Of a stretch of DNA of 64,000 bases, positions 18,143-26,975 are shown piece after piece. The DNA lies in assembly GCF_014641455.1 (NCBI RefSeq), contig NZ_BMHT01000004.1, positions 154,025 through 218,024 on the forward strand, in the 5' to 3' direction. Positions within the stretch are counted from its first letter, which is position 1, and every line of letters begins with the position of its first letter. The DNA comes from Hymenobacter cavernae (lineage in GTDB: Bacteria; Bacteroidota; Bacteroidia; Cytophagales; Hymenobacteraceae). The notes beneath the pieces were generated by a model, which was given only the letters and a program-made list of their open reading frames with translations, was not told the origin of the DNA and searched no databases. Both the position numbers and the translations under genes were made by a program.

Positions 18143-18169
18143 GAATAAGTAGTCTCTCTCAGTAATCAG

Positions 18170-19564
18170 ATGTCTATAAAAGCGCGTACCCCTTTTCTGT
18201 TTCTCCTGATTTCCCTGCTGGCGGCCTGGACGCCGGTGGAGCCCACCGGCAAACTAAAGGTGTCGGCCAACGGTCGGTACCTGACGACGGAGAACGGCAA
18301 GCCGTTCTTCTGGCTGGGCGACACCGGTTGGCTGCTGTTCAACAAACTCAAGCGCGAAGAAGCCGAAACCTACCTCGAAGACCGCCGCAAAAAGGGCTTC
18401 AACGTGATTCAGGTGATGGTGCTGCACCAAGTGCCGGCCGTGAACGTGTACGGCGACTCGGCCCTGGTGCGCGCCGACGTGGCCCGGCCCCTGACCACCC
18501 AAGGCAATACTGCCAGCGACCCCGCACAATATGACTTCTGGGACCATGTCGATTACATCGTCGACCTAGCCGCGAAGAAAGGCCTCTACATGGGCATGGT
18601 GCCGGTGTGGGGCACCAACGTGAAAAACGGCAAAGTGACCCAGAAGCAAGCCAAAACCTACGCTACCTTCCTGGCCGAGCGCTACCGCAACCGCCCAAAC
18701 ATTATCTGGCTCAACGGCGGCGACATTGCTGGCTCCGACTCCCTACAAGTTTGGAATACCATCGGCGCCACGCTGAAAGCTAATGACCCCAACCACCTGG
18801 TAACGTACCACCCGCGCGGCCGCACGCAGTCGTCGGATTGGTTTCATCAGGCGAAGTGGTTGGATTTCAACATGTACCAATCGGGTCACCAGCGCTACGA
18901 GCAGGATACGTCGCGGAAGGAAAAGAACCACTACGGCCCCGATAACTGGCGCTACCAGCAGGCTGATTACAAAATGACGCCTACCAAACCTAGCCTCGAC
19001 GGTGAACCTTCGTACGAAGGCATCCCGCAGGGCCTCCACGACATCACGCAGCCCCGCTGGACCGATGCCGACGTGCGCCGCTACGGCTACTGGTCGGTAT
19101 TTGCCGGTGCTTTCGGCTACACCTACGGCCAGAACTCGGTGATGCAGATGCACAGCAGCTTCGACAAAGGCAGTGCCTACGGCTCGAAAGAGCTGTGGTC
19201 GTCGGCTATCAACGCGCCGGGCGCCGCGCAGATGCAGTACCTGAAGCAGCTGATGCTCTCGCGGCCCTACTTCGACCGGGTGCCTGACCAGTCGTTGATT
19301 GCCGGCGAAGCAGGCCAGAAGTACGACCGGCTAGTGGCCACCCGTGGCAAGAACTACGCCTTCATCTACACTTACAACGGCCGGAACATGAAGGTGAACC
19401 TAGGTAAAATCGCCGGCGCGAAGGTGAAAGCCTCTTGGTTCAGCCCCCGTGATGGCAAGACCACGGCCATCGGTACGTTCCTCAATAAAGGCACGCAAGA
19501 GTTCAACCCGCCGGCCGAGAAGAAGGATGGAAATGATTGGGTATTGGTGTTGGATTCGGTGTAG
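18170..19564 (+). CDS. GH140-like apiosidase (DUF4038 family)
   Basis: A 464-residue secreted (beta/alpha)8 glycosidase. The N-terminal motif ENGKPFFWLGDTGWLLFNKL and the blocks GFNVIQVMVLHQ, IIWLNGGD and SLDGEPSYEG are those of the DUF4038/GH140 family. D185 (LNGGD) and E279 (DGEP) sit close to the positions of acid/base D187 and nucleophile E284 that I recall for the B. thetaiotaomicron apiosidase BT1012. A small C-terminal beta-domain (about 380-464) matches the collagen-binding-like tail of the family. GH140 removes apiose from the backbone at the base of RG-II side chains A and B, so this gene is the strongest single marker that the locus targets RG-II. Confidence 0.85.
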   Translation: MSIKARTPFLFLLISLLAAWTPVEPTGKLKVSANGRYLTTENGKPFFWLGDTGWLLFNKLKREEAETYLEDRRKKGFNVIQVMVLHQVPAVNVYGDSALVRADVARPLTTQGNTASDPAQYDFWDHVDYIVDLAAKKGLYMGMVPVWGTNVKNGKVTQKQAKTYATFLAERYRNRPNIIWLNGGDIAGSDSLQVWNTIGATLKANDPNHLVTYHPRGRTQSSDWFHQAKWLDFNMYQSGHQRYEQDTSRKEKNHYGPDNWRYQQADYKMTPTKPSLDGEPSYEGIPQGLHDITQPRWTDADVRRYGYWSVFAGAFGYTYGQNSVMQMHSSFDKGSAYGSKELWSSAINAPGAAQMQYLKQLMLSRPYFDRVPDQSLIAGEAGQKYDRLVATRGKNYAFIYTYNGRNMKVNLGKIAGAKVKASWFSPRDGKTTAIGTFLNKGTQEFNPPAEKKDGNDWVLVLDSV

Positions 19565-19595
19565 AATGATCGTGCAGATGTTGAATAATCTAAAA

Positions 19596-19841
19596 AGAAC
19601 GTCATGCTGAGCTTGTCGAACCGAAGGAAGGCTTAAGCCAAGCATCTCTCCCGCTCCGCCAGCCTGTCATGTCGACCAACGGGAGACATCTCGCGTGCAG
19701 TAGTAACTCCAATCGTCAGGTTAGCCAGTGCAACGACCGCACGCGAGATTCCTCCTATCGTCGGAATGACGTTCTAGTAAATAGTAAAGATGCTTGGCTT
19801 ACGCCTTCCTTCGGTTCGACAAGCTCAGCATGACACGTTCT
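19596..19841. repeat. Nested repeat: outer B arms with an inner D-type inverted repeat
   Basis: Outer arms at 19596-19653 and 19788-19841 are long B variants with an extra segment (CCGAAGGAAGGC and complement). Inside lies another inverted pair (about 19667-19704 and 19739-19774) built on GCGAGAT, GTCAT and the complement GAATGAC. It fills the 296-bp gap before the GH43-like gene; no gene is hidden there. Confidence 0.8.
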
Positions 19842-19860
19842 AGTGTTTTGATTTAACCTA

Positions 19861-20835
19861 ATGACAATCAAGCATAAAGCTGTACGCTCCCTAACCTCGC
19901 TGCTGTGCGCAGGGCTACTGGCGTCCTGCTCCAAAGACGTGTACCTATTCACGTCCTTCCACGAGCCGGCCAACGAAGGCTTGCGCCTGCTCTACAGCTA
20001 CGACGGCTACAAGTGGCAGGACCTAGGCAAAACCTTCCTCACCCCGCAGGCCGGTCCGAGCAAGCTCATGCGCGACCCGTCCATCACGCAAGGCCCCGAT
20101 GGCACCTACCACCTCGTCTGGACGTGCGGGTGGAAGGGCGACAAAGGCTTCGGCTATGCTAGCTCCAAAGACCTGATTCACTGGTCATCACAGCGCTTTG
20201 TTGATGTGATGAGCCACGAGCCGACCACCGTAAACGTGTGGGCGCCCGAGATTTTCTACGACAAGCCCACCCAGCAGTACCTCATCGTGTGGGCCTCGAC
20301 TATTCCCTTCCGCTTCCCGAAAGGGCAGGAGGACGAGGACAACAACCACCGCCTCTACTACACCACCACCAAGGACTTCCAAACCTTCACGCCCGCCAAG
20401 CTCTACCTAGACCCTGGGTTCAGCGCCATCGATTCGGAGGTGCTTCAGCGCGGCCCCGGCGACTACGTGCTGGTCGTGAAGGACAACACCCGGCCCGAGC
20501 GCGACATTAAGGTAGCTTTCGGTCCCACCGCCCTAGGTCCGTTTCCGAACGTGTCGAAGCCCTTCACGGCCAACTTCACCGAAGGCCCGAGCGTGGCCAA
20601 ACTACCGCACGGCGAGTGGCTAATCTACTACGACGCCTACCGCGAGAAGAAGTACGGCGCCATGAAAACCTCTGATTTTAAGACGTTCACCGACGCCTCG
20701 GCGCAAGTGAGCGTGCCGGTGGGGCACAAGCACGGCACCATCTTCATGGCCCCGCGCAAAACCCTCAAGAAACTACAGCAAGCATCACCCGCGGCTCCGG
20801 CCGTCGGCGCCACCTCAAGCAGCGTAAAACCATGA
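19861..20835 (+). CDS. GH43-like five-bladed beta-propeller lipoprotein
   Basis: A 324-residue lipoprotein (lipobox LLASC, Cys23), probably periplasmic or surface-attached. The blade pattern and motifs (MRDPSITQGPDGTYHLVWT, GYASSKDLIHW, VWAPEIFYD, AIDSEVL) place it with family-43-type glycosidases. The usual triad is not obvious: the first-blade Asp position reads SFHEP (E35), the WAPD motif reads WAPE (E130), and candidate acidic residues are D72, D191 and E193. The sugar is therefore unknown (arabinose or galactose would be typical). Its stop overlaps the start of the next gene (ATGA at 20832), so the two are translationally coupled. Confidence 0.7.
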   Translation: MTIKHKAVRSLTSLLCAGLLASCSKDVYLFTSFHEPANEGLRLLYSYDGYKWQDLGKTFLTPQAGPSKLMRDPSITQGPDGTYHLVWTCGWKGDKGFGYASSKDLIHWSSQRFVDVMSHEPTTVNVWAPEIFYDKPTQQYLIVWASTIPFRFPKGQEDEDNNHRLYYTTTKDFQTFTPAKLYLDPGFSAIDSEVLQRGPGDYVLVVKDNTRPERDIKVAFGPTALGPFPNVSKPFTANFTEGPSVAKLPHGEWLIYYDAYREKKYGAMKTSDFKTFTDASAQVSVPVGHKHGTIFMAPRKTLKKLQQASPAAPAVGATSSSVKP

Positions 20836-22808
20836 ATAAGGGAATAGCTAGAAAACTCCGCCGTCTGGCTCCCCCGCAAGCGCTTGATGCGCGCTACCCT
20901 TTGGAGAGGGAGCTGGGGGGTGAGGCGAATCGTCTGCTCATCACTACCGCGCTGCTAGGTCTGCTCGGCCTAGGTTCGGCGCACGCCCAAGAAACCATTC
21001 GCTACACTGGCGCCACGCTCAGCAACGTGGATTACCACCACGGGCAGCTGCGCCCAGTCATTGGCGTTCATAATCAGCAGGTACTACGGGCCGACCGCGA
21101 GCATCCGACTGCCGCCAACGGCGAGGGCTGGACCTACAATCACGCCCCGATGCTGGCGTATTGGAAAGATCAGTTCTACCTGCAATACCTGAGCAACCCG
21201 GTCGGGGAGCACGTGCCGCCGGGCCGCACCCTGCTCCTAACATCCAAGGACGGCCGCACTTGGAGCAACCCCACGGTGATCTTCCCGCCTTACAAAATCC
21301 CGGACGGCGTCACGAAGCCTGACCAGCCGGGCAAAGTGGCTAAGAACCTCGACGCAGTGATGCACCAGCGCGTCGGCTTCTACGTGTCGAAGAAAAACCG
21401 CCTGCTTACCCTAGGCTACTACGGCATTGCCCTCGACGCCAAAGACGACCCCAACGACGGGCAGGGCATTGGGCGCGTGGTACGCGAAGTACTGCCGGGC
21501 GGTAAGTACGGCCCCATCTACTTTCTGCGCTACAACAAGACCTGGGACCAATCGAAGTCGACATATCCGTTCTACAAAAAGAGCAAGGACAAAGGCTTCG
21601 TCGCGGCCTGCGAGGAAATCTTGGCGAATCCGCTGATGATGCAGCAGATGGTAGAGGAGCAAGACAAGGACGACCCGCTTATCCCCATTCACAAAGACTA
21701 CAAAGCCTTCAGCTATTACCATTTGCCCGATAATCGGGTAGTGGGCTTGTGGAAGCATGCCCTGACAACCATTAGTCCCGACGGGGGCAAGAGCTGGCCG
21801 AACCCCGTTATTCGGGCGCCGCACTTCGTGAATAGCAACGCCAAAATCTGGGGGCAGCGCACGTCTGATGGGCACTACGCCACGGTGTACAACCCGTCTG
21901 AATTTCGGTGGCCGCTGGCCGTTTCGCCCAGCGAGAATGGCCTCGACTACACTGACTTGTGGCTGGTACACGGTGAGATTTCGCCCATGCGCTACGGCGG
22001 CAACTACAAGTCGTACGGCCCCCAATACGTGCGCGGCATCCAGGAAGGCGACGGCACGCCACCCGACAAAAACATGTGGGTGACCTACAGCATGAACAAG
22101 GAGGACATCTGGATTTCCTCGGTGCCGGTGCCCATGCGCGTGAAAACGGACGCGCCGGCGAACGATGTGTTTGCCCAAATGCCCGCCGGCCAAGAGCTAG
22201 CTAACTGGAACACCTACAGCCTCGTGCAAGCCCCCGTCGGCATCGACAAGCTGCCCGACGGCTCGAAGGGTTTGGTCCTCAAAGACTCCGATAAGTTTGA
22301 TTACGGCACCGCCGAGCGGATCATTCCGGAGGCCAAAAATATGGTGGCGGAGTTCTCCATCATTCCCGCGCAAAACGACAAAGGCCTGCTCCAAATCGAG
22401 TTTCAAGATGGAAAAGGCCTGCCTGCGGTGCAACTCTCCTTCGACTCAACCGGCACGTTGCTCTACAAAGCCGGCGCCCGCTTTAAAGGCGTGACCAAGT
22501 ACCAAGCCGGTCAGCAATACGACCTACGCGTGACGCTCGATGCCCCCAACCGCACGTGCACGGTAGCAGTGAATGGTGGCAAAACCAGCACGTTCATCTT
22601 CTACGCGCCGGTGCCTTCCTTTGAGCGCATCCTGTTCCGCACCGGCGAAGCCCGCCATTACCCCACCCCCGACACCCCCGCCGACCGCGACACCGACCTG
22701 CCGCACACCGGCGACTCGGAGCCACTCGCGGCGTTCTACTTGAAGTCGTTGAAAACTTCGACCACTGACCTAGCTCCGAAAGCTTCCAAAGATGTGGGAG
22801 CGAAGTAG
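20832..22808 (+). CDS. Secreted sialidase-fold protein with C-terminal concanavalin-like domain, possible PL27-type lyase
   Basis: A 658-residue protein. An N-terminal beta-propeller (about residues 50-450; LLLTSKDGRTWSNPTVIFPP and TISPDGGKSWPNPVI are Asp-box strands) is followed by a LamG-like sandwich (about 470-640). Overall it resembles L-rhamnose-alpha-1,4-glucuronate lyases (PL27), but that is a memory-based guess; exo-hydrolase is the alternative. The start is the ATG in the ATGA overlap with the GH43-like gene. Between MNKGIARKL and the hydrophobic core ITTALLGLLGLGSAHAQ the frame runs through a palindromic repeat (element A, bases 20867-20927), giving an unusually long signal-peptide n-region of about 35 residues. 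Confidence 0.55.
   Translation: MNKGIARKLRRLAPPQALDARYPLERELGGEANRLLITTALLGLLGLGSAHAQETIRYTGATLSNVDYHHGQLRPVIGVHNQQVLRADREHPTAANGEGWTYNHAPMLAYWKDQFYLQYLSNPVGEHVPPGRTLLLTSKDGRTWSNPTVIFPPYKIPDGVTKPDQPGKVAKNLDAVMHQRVGFYVSKKNRLLTLGYYGIALDAKDDPNDGQGIGRVVREVLPGGKYGPIYFLRYNKTWDQSKSTYPFYKKSKDKGFVAACEEILANPLMMQQMVEEQDKDDPLIPIHKDYKAFSYYHLPDNRVVGLWKHALTTISPDGGKSWPNPVIRAPHFVNSNAKIWGQRTSDGHYATVYNPSEFRWPLAVSPSENGLDYTDLWLVHGEISPMRYGGNYKSYGPQYVRGIQEGDGTPPDKNMWVTYSMNKEDIWISSVPVPMRVKTDAPANDVFAQMPAGQELANWNTYSLVQAPVGIDKLPDGSKGLVLKDSDKFDYGTAERIIPEAKNMVAEFSIIPAQNDKGLLQIEFQDGKGLPAVQLSFDSTGTLLYKAGARFKGVTKYQAGQQYDLRVTLDAPNRTCTVAVNGGKTSTFIFYAPVPSFERILFRTGEARHYPTPDTPADRDTDLPHTGDSEPLAAFYLKSLKTSTTDLAPKASKDVGAK
20867..20927 (+). 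repeat. Element A copy translated within a signal peptide
   Basis: Begins GGCTCCCCCGCAAGCGCTTG and ends GGGGGGTGAGGCG, a longer variant of element A with an internal segment shared with the copy at 46231-46294. It is read in frame in the n-region of the protein starting at 20832. Confidence 0.85.
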
Positions 22809-22813
22809 CCCTA

Positions 22814-23385
22814 GTGGGCGCCTCACCCCCCGGCCCCCTCTCCGAAAAGGAGAGGGGGAGCCACGACGGCGCGACGTGTTTTTAACTTGTTCATTTTGGA
22901 TTGGATGGAACCCACTGAACCTTATTTACCTCAAGACAAGATTTTCACTGCTAATAAAAAGCAGTACAGCAAGCTAGATCTGAAGGGACGGGCCAGAAGA
23001 ATGCGTCACGAGCCAACGGCCGCTGAAGACAAGCTTTGGCAACAGCTACGAGGTGGTCAGCTTGGAGTCAAGTTCCGCCGACAACATAGCATCGACCGCT
23101 ACATCGTAGACTTTGTCTGTCTCTCGCATAAATTAATAGTAGAGCTAGACGGAGCCGGGCACGTAGAACCAGACCAAGCCGACTACGACCGTGGGCGTTC
23201 TGCTCTGCTAGAAGAGCTAAGCTATCGTATCCTGCGCTTCTCCAACGAGCAAGCCCTCAACCAGATAGACGCAGTTCTCGCCGCCATCAAAACCAATCTA
23301 TAAAATAAGTAGTCCCACTTACCATCACCGTCGTCAGGCTCCCCCTCTCCTTTTCGGAGAGGGGGCCGGGGGGTGAGGCGCCCAC
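22814..23385 (+). mobile_element. 572-bp cassette: DUF559 gene flanked by perfect 49-bp inverted repeats (element A)
   Basis: The left end 22814-22862 and right end 23337-23385 are exact reverse complements over 49 bp. Each is also internally palindromic (CCCCCTCTCC/GGAGAGGGGG). One small gene for a DUF559 endonuclease-like protein lies between them. The cassette sits between two PUL genes, 6 bp after one stop and 10 bp before the next start, and interrupts neither. I see no target-site duplication. Its structure suggests a minimal mobile unit whose ends are the element A found solo or paired elsewhere; mobility is inferred. Confidence 0.65.
22905..23303 (+). CDS. DUF559 / Vsr-like endonuclease domain protein
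   Basis: A 132-residue protein starting at the ATG of MEPTEPYLPQ (a TTG at 22887 would add six residues). It contains the DUF559 signature: ARRMRHEPTAAEDKLWQQLR, then GVKFRRQHSIDRYIVDFVC and LIVELDG, a PD-(D/E)XK-type core with D and E-x-D. Members are related to very-short-patch-repair and restriction-type nucleases, but their cellular job is unknown. It does not fit the pectin pathway and lies alone inside a perfect 49-bp inverted repeat, so a role in spreading or maintaining the repeat is plausible. The family call is firm, the function is not. Confidence 0.85.
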   Translation: MEPTEPYLPQDKIFTANKKQYSKLDLKGRARRMRHEPTAAEDKLWQQLRGGQLGVKFRRQHSIDRYIVDFVCLSHKLIVELDGAGHVEPDQADYDRGRSALLEELSYRILRFSNEQALNQIDAVLAAIKTNL

Positions 23386-23394
23386 CAGAACGAC

Positions 23395-26214
23395 ATGCCC
23401 AGATTCCTACTCATCCTCCTGCTACTTATCCCCCTAGGCCTCCGCGCCCAAACCACCGAAACCCAGTACCTCTCCGGCACCGACAAAGACCACACGGTGA
23501 AGTGGAAGTTCTTCTGCACGGCCGGGCGCAACTCCGGTAAGTGGACTACCATCGCGGTGCCCTCCAACTGGGAGCTGCAAGGCTTCGGCAAGTACAACTA
23601 CGGCCACGACAAAGACACGGCGCGCGGGAAGGAAAAGGGCCTATACAAGTACTCCTTCAAGGTGCCCGCCAACTGGCAAGGCAAGACGATCAACATCGTC
23701 TTCGAGGGCGCCATGACCGATACCGAGGTGAAGATCAACGGCCAATCGGCGGGGGCGATGCACCAAGGGTCATACTACCGCTTTAAGTACGACATCAGCA
23801 AGCTGTTGAAGTACGGTAAAACCAATCTGCTTGAAGCCACCGTCGCCAAACACTCCGCCAACGAATCGGTGAACGGCGCCGAGCGGAAAGGCGACTTCTG
23901 GATTTTCGGCGGCATCTTCCGGCCAGTGTATTTGGAGGCGTTGCCGCCCCAGCACATCGAACGCATAACCCTCGACGCCAAAGCCGACGGCAGCTTTAAA
24001 TCGGACGTGTACCTAGGTGCCGGTACCAGCGCCGATGAGGTAGTGGGCCAACTCTACACCCTTGATGGTCAGAAGGCTGGCCAAGAGTTCAAAGGTGCCG
24101 TGACTGGCGGCAACGCTACTGTGCACCTCGAAATCAAGCTACCTAGCCCCCGCCTCTGGACGTCCGAAACGCCTAACCTCTACCGCGTGGTGATGACCTT
24201 GCGGCAGGGCGGCAAGCCGGTGCACACCGTCAATAAGAAGTTCGGCTTCCGGACGGTAGAGCTGCGCGAGCGGGAAGGTTTCTACGTGAACGGCACCAAG
24301 ATCAAGTTCAAGGGCGTGTGCCGGCACTCGTTCTGGCCTAGCTCGGGTCGCACCATGAGCAAGGCGCTGAGCATTGAGGACGTGAACCTGATGAAGGACA
24401 TGAATATGAACGCCGTGCGCATGTCGCACTACCCGCCCGACGAGCACTTCCTAGAAGTGTGCGACTCCCTAGGTCTGTTTGTGCTCGACGAAGTGGCCGG
24501 CTGGCATGCCGCCTACGACACCCAAGTGGGCACCAAGCTGACCGAGGAAATGGTGAAGCGCGACCAAACTCACCCCAGCATTGTGGTGTGGGTGAACGGC
24601 AATGAGGGCGGCCACAACTTCGACCTCGACCCCGTGCTCGACCGCATGGACATGCAAAAGCGTCCCGTGGTGCACGCCTGGCAAGTGTTCCGCGGCACCG
24701 ATACCCAGCACTACATCAACTACGACTACGGCAACGGTACCCACCTGCAAGGCCATAACATCGTGTTTCCCACCGAGTTTCTGCACGGCCTCTACGACGG
24801 CGGCCACGGCGCTGGTCTGCAAGACTACTGGGAGCAGATGTGGCGTGAGCCGCTCTCAGCCGGCGGCTTCCTCTGGGACTTCGCCGACGCCGCCGTGGTT
24901 CGCACCGACAAGGGCGGCATCCTCGACACCGACGGCGACCACGCCCCCGACGGCATCGTGGGGCCTTACCATGAGAAGGAGGGAAGCTACTACACCATCA
25001 AGGAAGTATGGAGCCCCGTGTTCTTCGAGCGCCGCGAAATCACGCCCGCCTTCGATGGCACGTTCCGGGTCCAGAACCGTTACCACTACCTCAACCTCAA
25101 CCAGTGCCGCTTCACCTGGAAGCTAGCCCAGCTACCTAGCCCTGGCAGCAAGGCGGCGCCCGTCACCAAGACCGGTACCATCGCCGCACCGAGCATCGCG
25201 CCCACCGAGTTTGGTCCGCTCAAGCTGAATCTGCCCGCCGACTGGCAGCAGCAGGACGTCCTCTACATCACGGCCACGGACCCCGCCGGGCGCGAGATCT
25301 ACACCTGGAGCTGGCCCATTGCCCACCCGGCCCAGGTAGCCCAGCGCCTCGTGAACATGCAGGGCGGCAGCGCGGCTACCGTGTCGGAAAACGATTCACT
25401 CTACACGGCATCAGCCAACGGTATCACGCTCACCTTCAGCCGTAAAACCGGCCTGCTGCGGCAGGTGCGCAACGCCAAGGGCATCATCCCGCTGAGCCAC
25501 GGCCCGGTGCTCGCCGAGGGCGAAACGGCCTTCGAAGGCCTAAGCCAGCGCCAGGAAGGTCAGAATGTGGTTATTGAATCGAAGTTTGGGAAGGCCAGCC
25601 GCTACCAGTCGTTGCAGTGGACGGTGTATCCCTCGGGCTGGGTGAAGATGACGGCCAAGTACTTCCCCAAAGACTACGATTTTCAGCTGGCCGGCCTGAG
25701 CTTCAACTACCCCGAGAAGGAGGTAAAAGGCATCCAGTGGCGCGGCGACGGTCCGTACCGCGTGTGGAAAGACCGCCTGAAAGGCACCAACCTAGGTGTG
25801 TGGAGCAAAGACTACAACAACACCAGCACCGGCGAACCCGACGGCACCAAGTCGCCCGTCTACCCCGAGTTTAAGGGCTACTACTCCAACTTCTACTGGC
25901 TCACGCTCCAGACCACCGGCCAGCCGCTCACCATCCTCTGCGACCAGGAAGACGTGTACCTGCGCCTGTTCACGCCCCGCTTCGGCGCCAAACCCTACAA
26001 CACGGCCCCGGCCTTCCCCAGCGGCAACCTCTCCTTCATGCACGGCATCCCACCCATCGGCACCAAGTCGCAGAAGCCCGAAAACATGGGCCCGATGGGC
26101 CGCGCCAATATGTACTACGACTACAGCAAAGACCCCTCGTACGCTAAGGAAATGACCTTGTATTTCGACTTCTCCGGCAAACAAACACAAGCACCGACGG
26201 TAGGGCAGCGGTAG
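23395..26214 (+). CDS. Glycoside hydrolase family 2 exo-glycosidase (beta-galactosidase-like)
   Basis: A 939-residue secreted enzyme. Signal peptide 1-18, then a GH2 sugar-binding domain (about 30-185, VPSNWELQGFGKYNYG), an Ig-like domain (190-290), a TIM barrel (about 295-560) with acid/base E404 (VNGNEGG) and nucleophile E461 (FPTEFLHG), and C-terminal beta domains. The spacing from barrel start to the two Glu residues is normal for GH2. GH2 enzymes in RG-II loci act as beta-galactosidase, beta-glucuronidase, beta-galacturonidase or alpha-L-arabinopyranosidase; I cannot choose. The start codon is 10 bp after the G-rich end of element A (GGGGGGTGAGGCGCCCAC). Confidence 0.9.
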   Translation: MPRFLLILLLLIPLGLRAQTTETQYLSGTDKDHTVKWKFFCTAGRNSGKWTTIAVPSNWELQGFGKYNYGHDKDTARGKEKGLYKYSFKVPANWQGKTINIVFEGAMTDTEVKINGQSAGAMHQGSYYRFKYDISKLLKYGKTNLLEATVAKHSANESVNGAERKGDFWIFGGIFRPVYLEALPPQHIERITLDAKADGSFKSDVYLGAGTSADEVVGQLYTLDGQKAGQEFKGAVTGGNATVHLEIKLPSPRLWTSETPNLYRVVMTLRQGGKPVHTVNKKFGFRTVELREREGFYVNGTKIKFKGVCRHSFWPSSGRTMSKALSIEDVNLMKDMNMNAVRMSHYPPDEHFLEVCDSLGLFVLDEVAGWHAAYDTQVGTKLTEEMVKRDQTHPSIVVWVNGNEGGHNFDLDPVLDRMDMQKRPVVHAWQVFRGTDTQHYINYDYGNGTHLQGHNIVFPTEFLHGLYDGGHGAGLQDYWEQMWREPLSAGGFLWDFADAAVVRTDKGGILDTDGDHAPDGIVGPYHEKEGSYYTIKEVWSPVFFERREITPAFDGTFRVQNRYHYLNLNQCRFTWKLAQLPSPGSKAAPVTKTGTIAAPSIAPTEFGPLKLNLPADWQQQDVLYITATDPAGREIYTWSWPIAHPAQVAQRLVNMQGGSAATVSENDSLYTASANGITLTFSRKTGLLRQVRNAKGIIPLSHGPVLAEGETAFEGLSQRQEGQNVVIESKFGKASRYQSLQWTVYPSGWVKMTAKYFPKDYDFQLAGLSFNYPEKEVKGIQWRGDGPYRVWKDRLKGTNLGVWSKDYNNTSTGEPDGTKSPVYPEFKGYYSNFYWLTLQTTGQPLTILCDQEDVYLRLFTPRFGAKPYNTAPAFPSGNLSFMHGIPPIGTKSQKPENMGPMGRANMYYDYSKDPSYAKEMTLYFDFSGKQTQAPTVGQR

Positions 26215-26356
26215 AAAACTCGTCTTGTAAGTAAATTTCAGCGGGTAGTAAGCCAATCGAGGTTTGCTACCCGTTGTTTATATACTAAGGTATAGTGCTC
26301 TTTTGTTTGTACCTCTGTATAGCACCCGGATAGCCGAACGTCATCATCTTCAAAAT

Positions 26357-26596
26357 ATGGACATTAACACACTCATAACAGTTGACCCAGATACCCTAGG
26401 TGGTCAACCTGTATTCACGGGTACACGCGTTTCAGTAGAGTCGCTTTTTGACCATTTGGAAGCAGGTGTTTCATTGGATGAATTCTTAGATGACTTCCCT
26501 ACAGTGACTAAAGAGCAAGCGGTTGCTGTTCTGGAGCTAGCCAATAGGCTCCTGACTTCCAAAAATATAGCTCAGTTGTATGCTGCTGTTGCTTGA
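26357..26596 (+). CDS. DUF433 antitoxin-like protein
   Basis: A 79-residue protein starting MDINTLITVDPDTLGGQPVF, with the DUF433 core GQPVFTGTRVSVESLFDHLE and a winged-helix-like C-terminus (DDFPTVTKEQAVAVLELAN). DUF433 proteins act as antitoxins to PIN-like DUF5615 toxins. The toxin gene overlaps it by 17 bp in another frame. Upstream in-frame residues (from 26264) look non-coding. The pair opens an AT-rich island inserted between two PUL glycosidases. Confidence 0.85.
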   Translation: MDINTLITVDPDTLGGQPVFTGTRVSVESLFDHLEAGVSLDEFLDDFPTVTKEQAVAVLELANRLLTSKNIAQLYAAVA

Positions 26597-26909
26597 CGAG
26601 AACTTACCAAAGCGGCTAAAGCTAGACTTTCCAAATCACGAAATTTTCACTGTTCGAGATAAAGGTTGGAATGGTATTAAGAATGGCGAGCTACTAAAGC
26701 GGATGCTTGCTGACGGCTTTGACGCGCTACTGACGTTTGATAAAAACCTCCAACACCAGCAGAATTTTGAGAAGTACACGTTGACGGTTTTCGTACTCAA
26801 CGCGGAAATCAACACGTACGCTGTGCTGACCAAACTGTCTGATAAAGTGAATTCAGTCTTGAACAAAGGAAATATGGGTGCCGGTCCCATCATCATTAAG
26901 CAAGACTGA
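26580..26909 (+). CDS. DUF5615 PIN-like toxin
   Basis: A 109-residue PIN-like protein: LLLLDENLPKRLKLDF supplies the first acidic site (D6, E7), RDKGWNGIKNGELLKRM is the second block, and DALLTFDKNLQHQQ the third (TFDKN). This is the usual layout of the DUF5615 RNase-like toxins that pair with DUF433. The start lies inside the antitoxin gene, as expected for translational coupling. No frameshift is needed to explain the overlap. Confidence 0.85.
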   Translation: MLLLLDENLPKRLKLDFPNHEIFTVRDKGWNGIKNGELLKRMLADGFDALLTFDKNLQHQQNFEKYTLTVFVLNAEINTYAVLTKLSDKVNSVLNKGNMGAGPIIIKQD

Positions 26910-26975
26910 AGCTGCATCCAATACGAGTTTTTAACGGCTAGTCTTATGCCTATTATAATAATGGTACTTGGCATG

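Noticed and set aside
21411-22193. 260-residue minus-strand frame
   Set aside because: Antisense to the propeller gene at 20832; His/Val/Arg-rich shadow.
26580-26596. Possible frameshift joining the DUF433 and DUF5615 frames
   Set aside because: Each protein has its own complete domain and start; the 17-bp overlap is normal for this toxin-antitoxin type.
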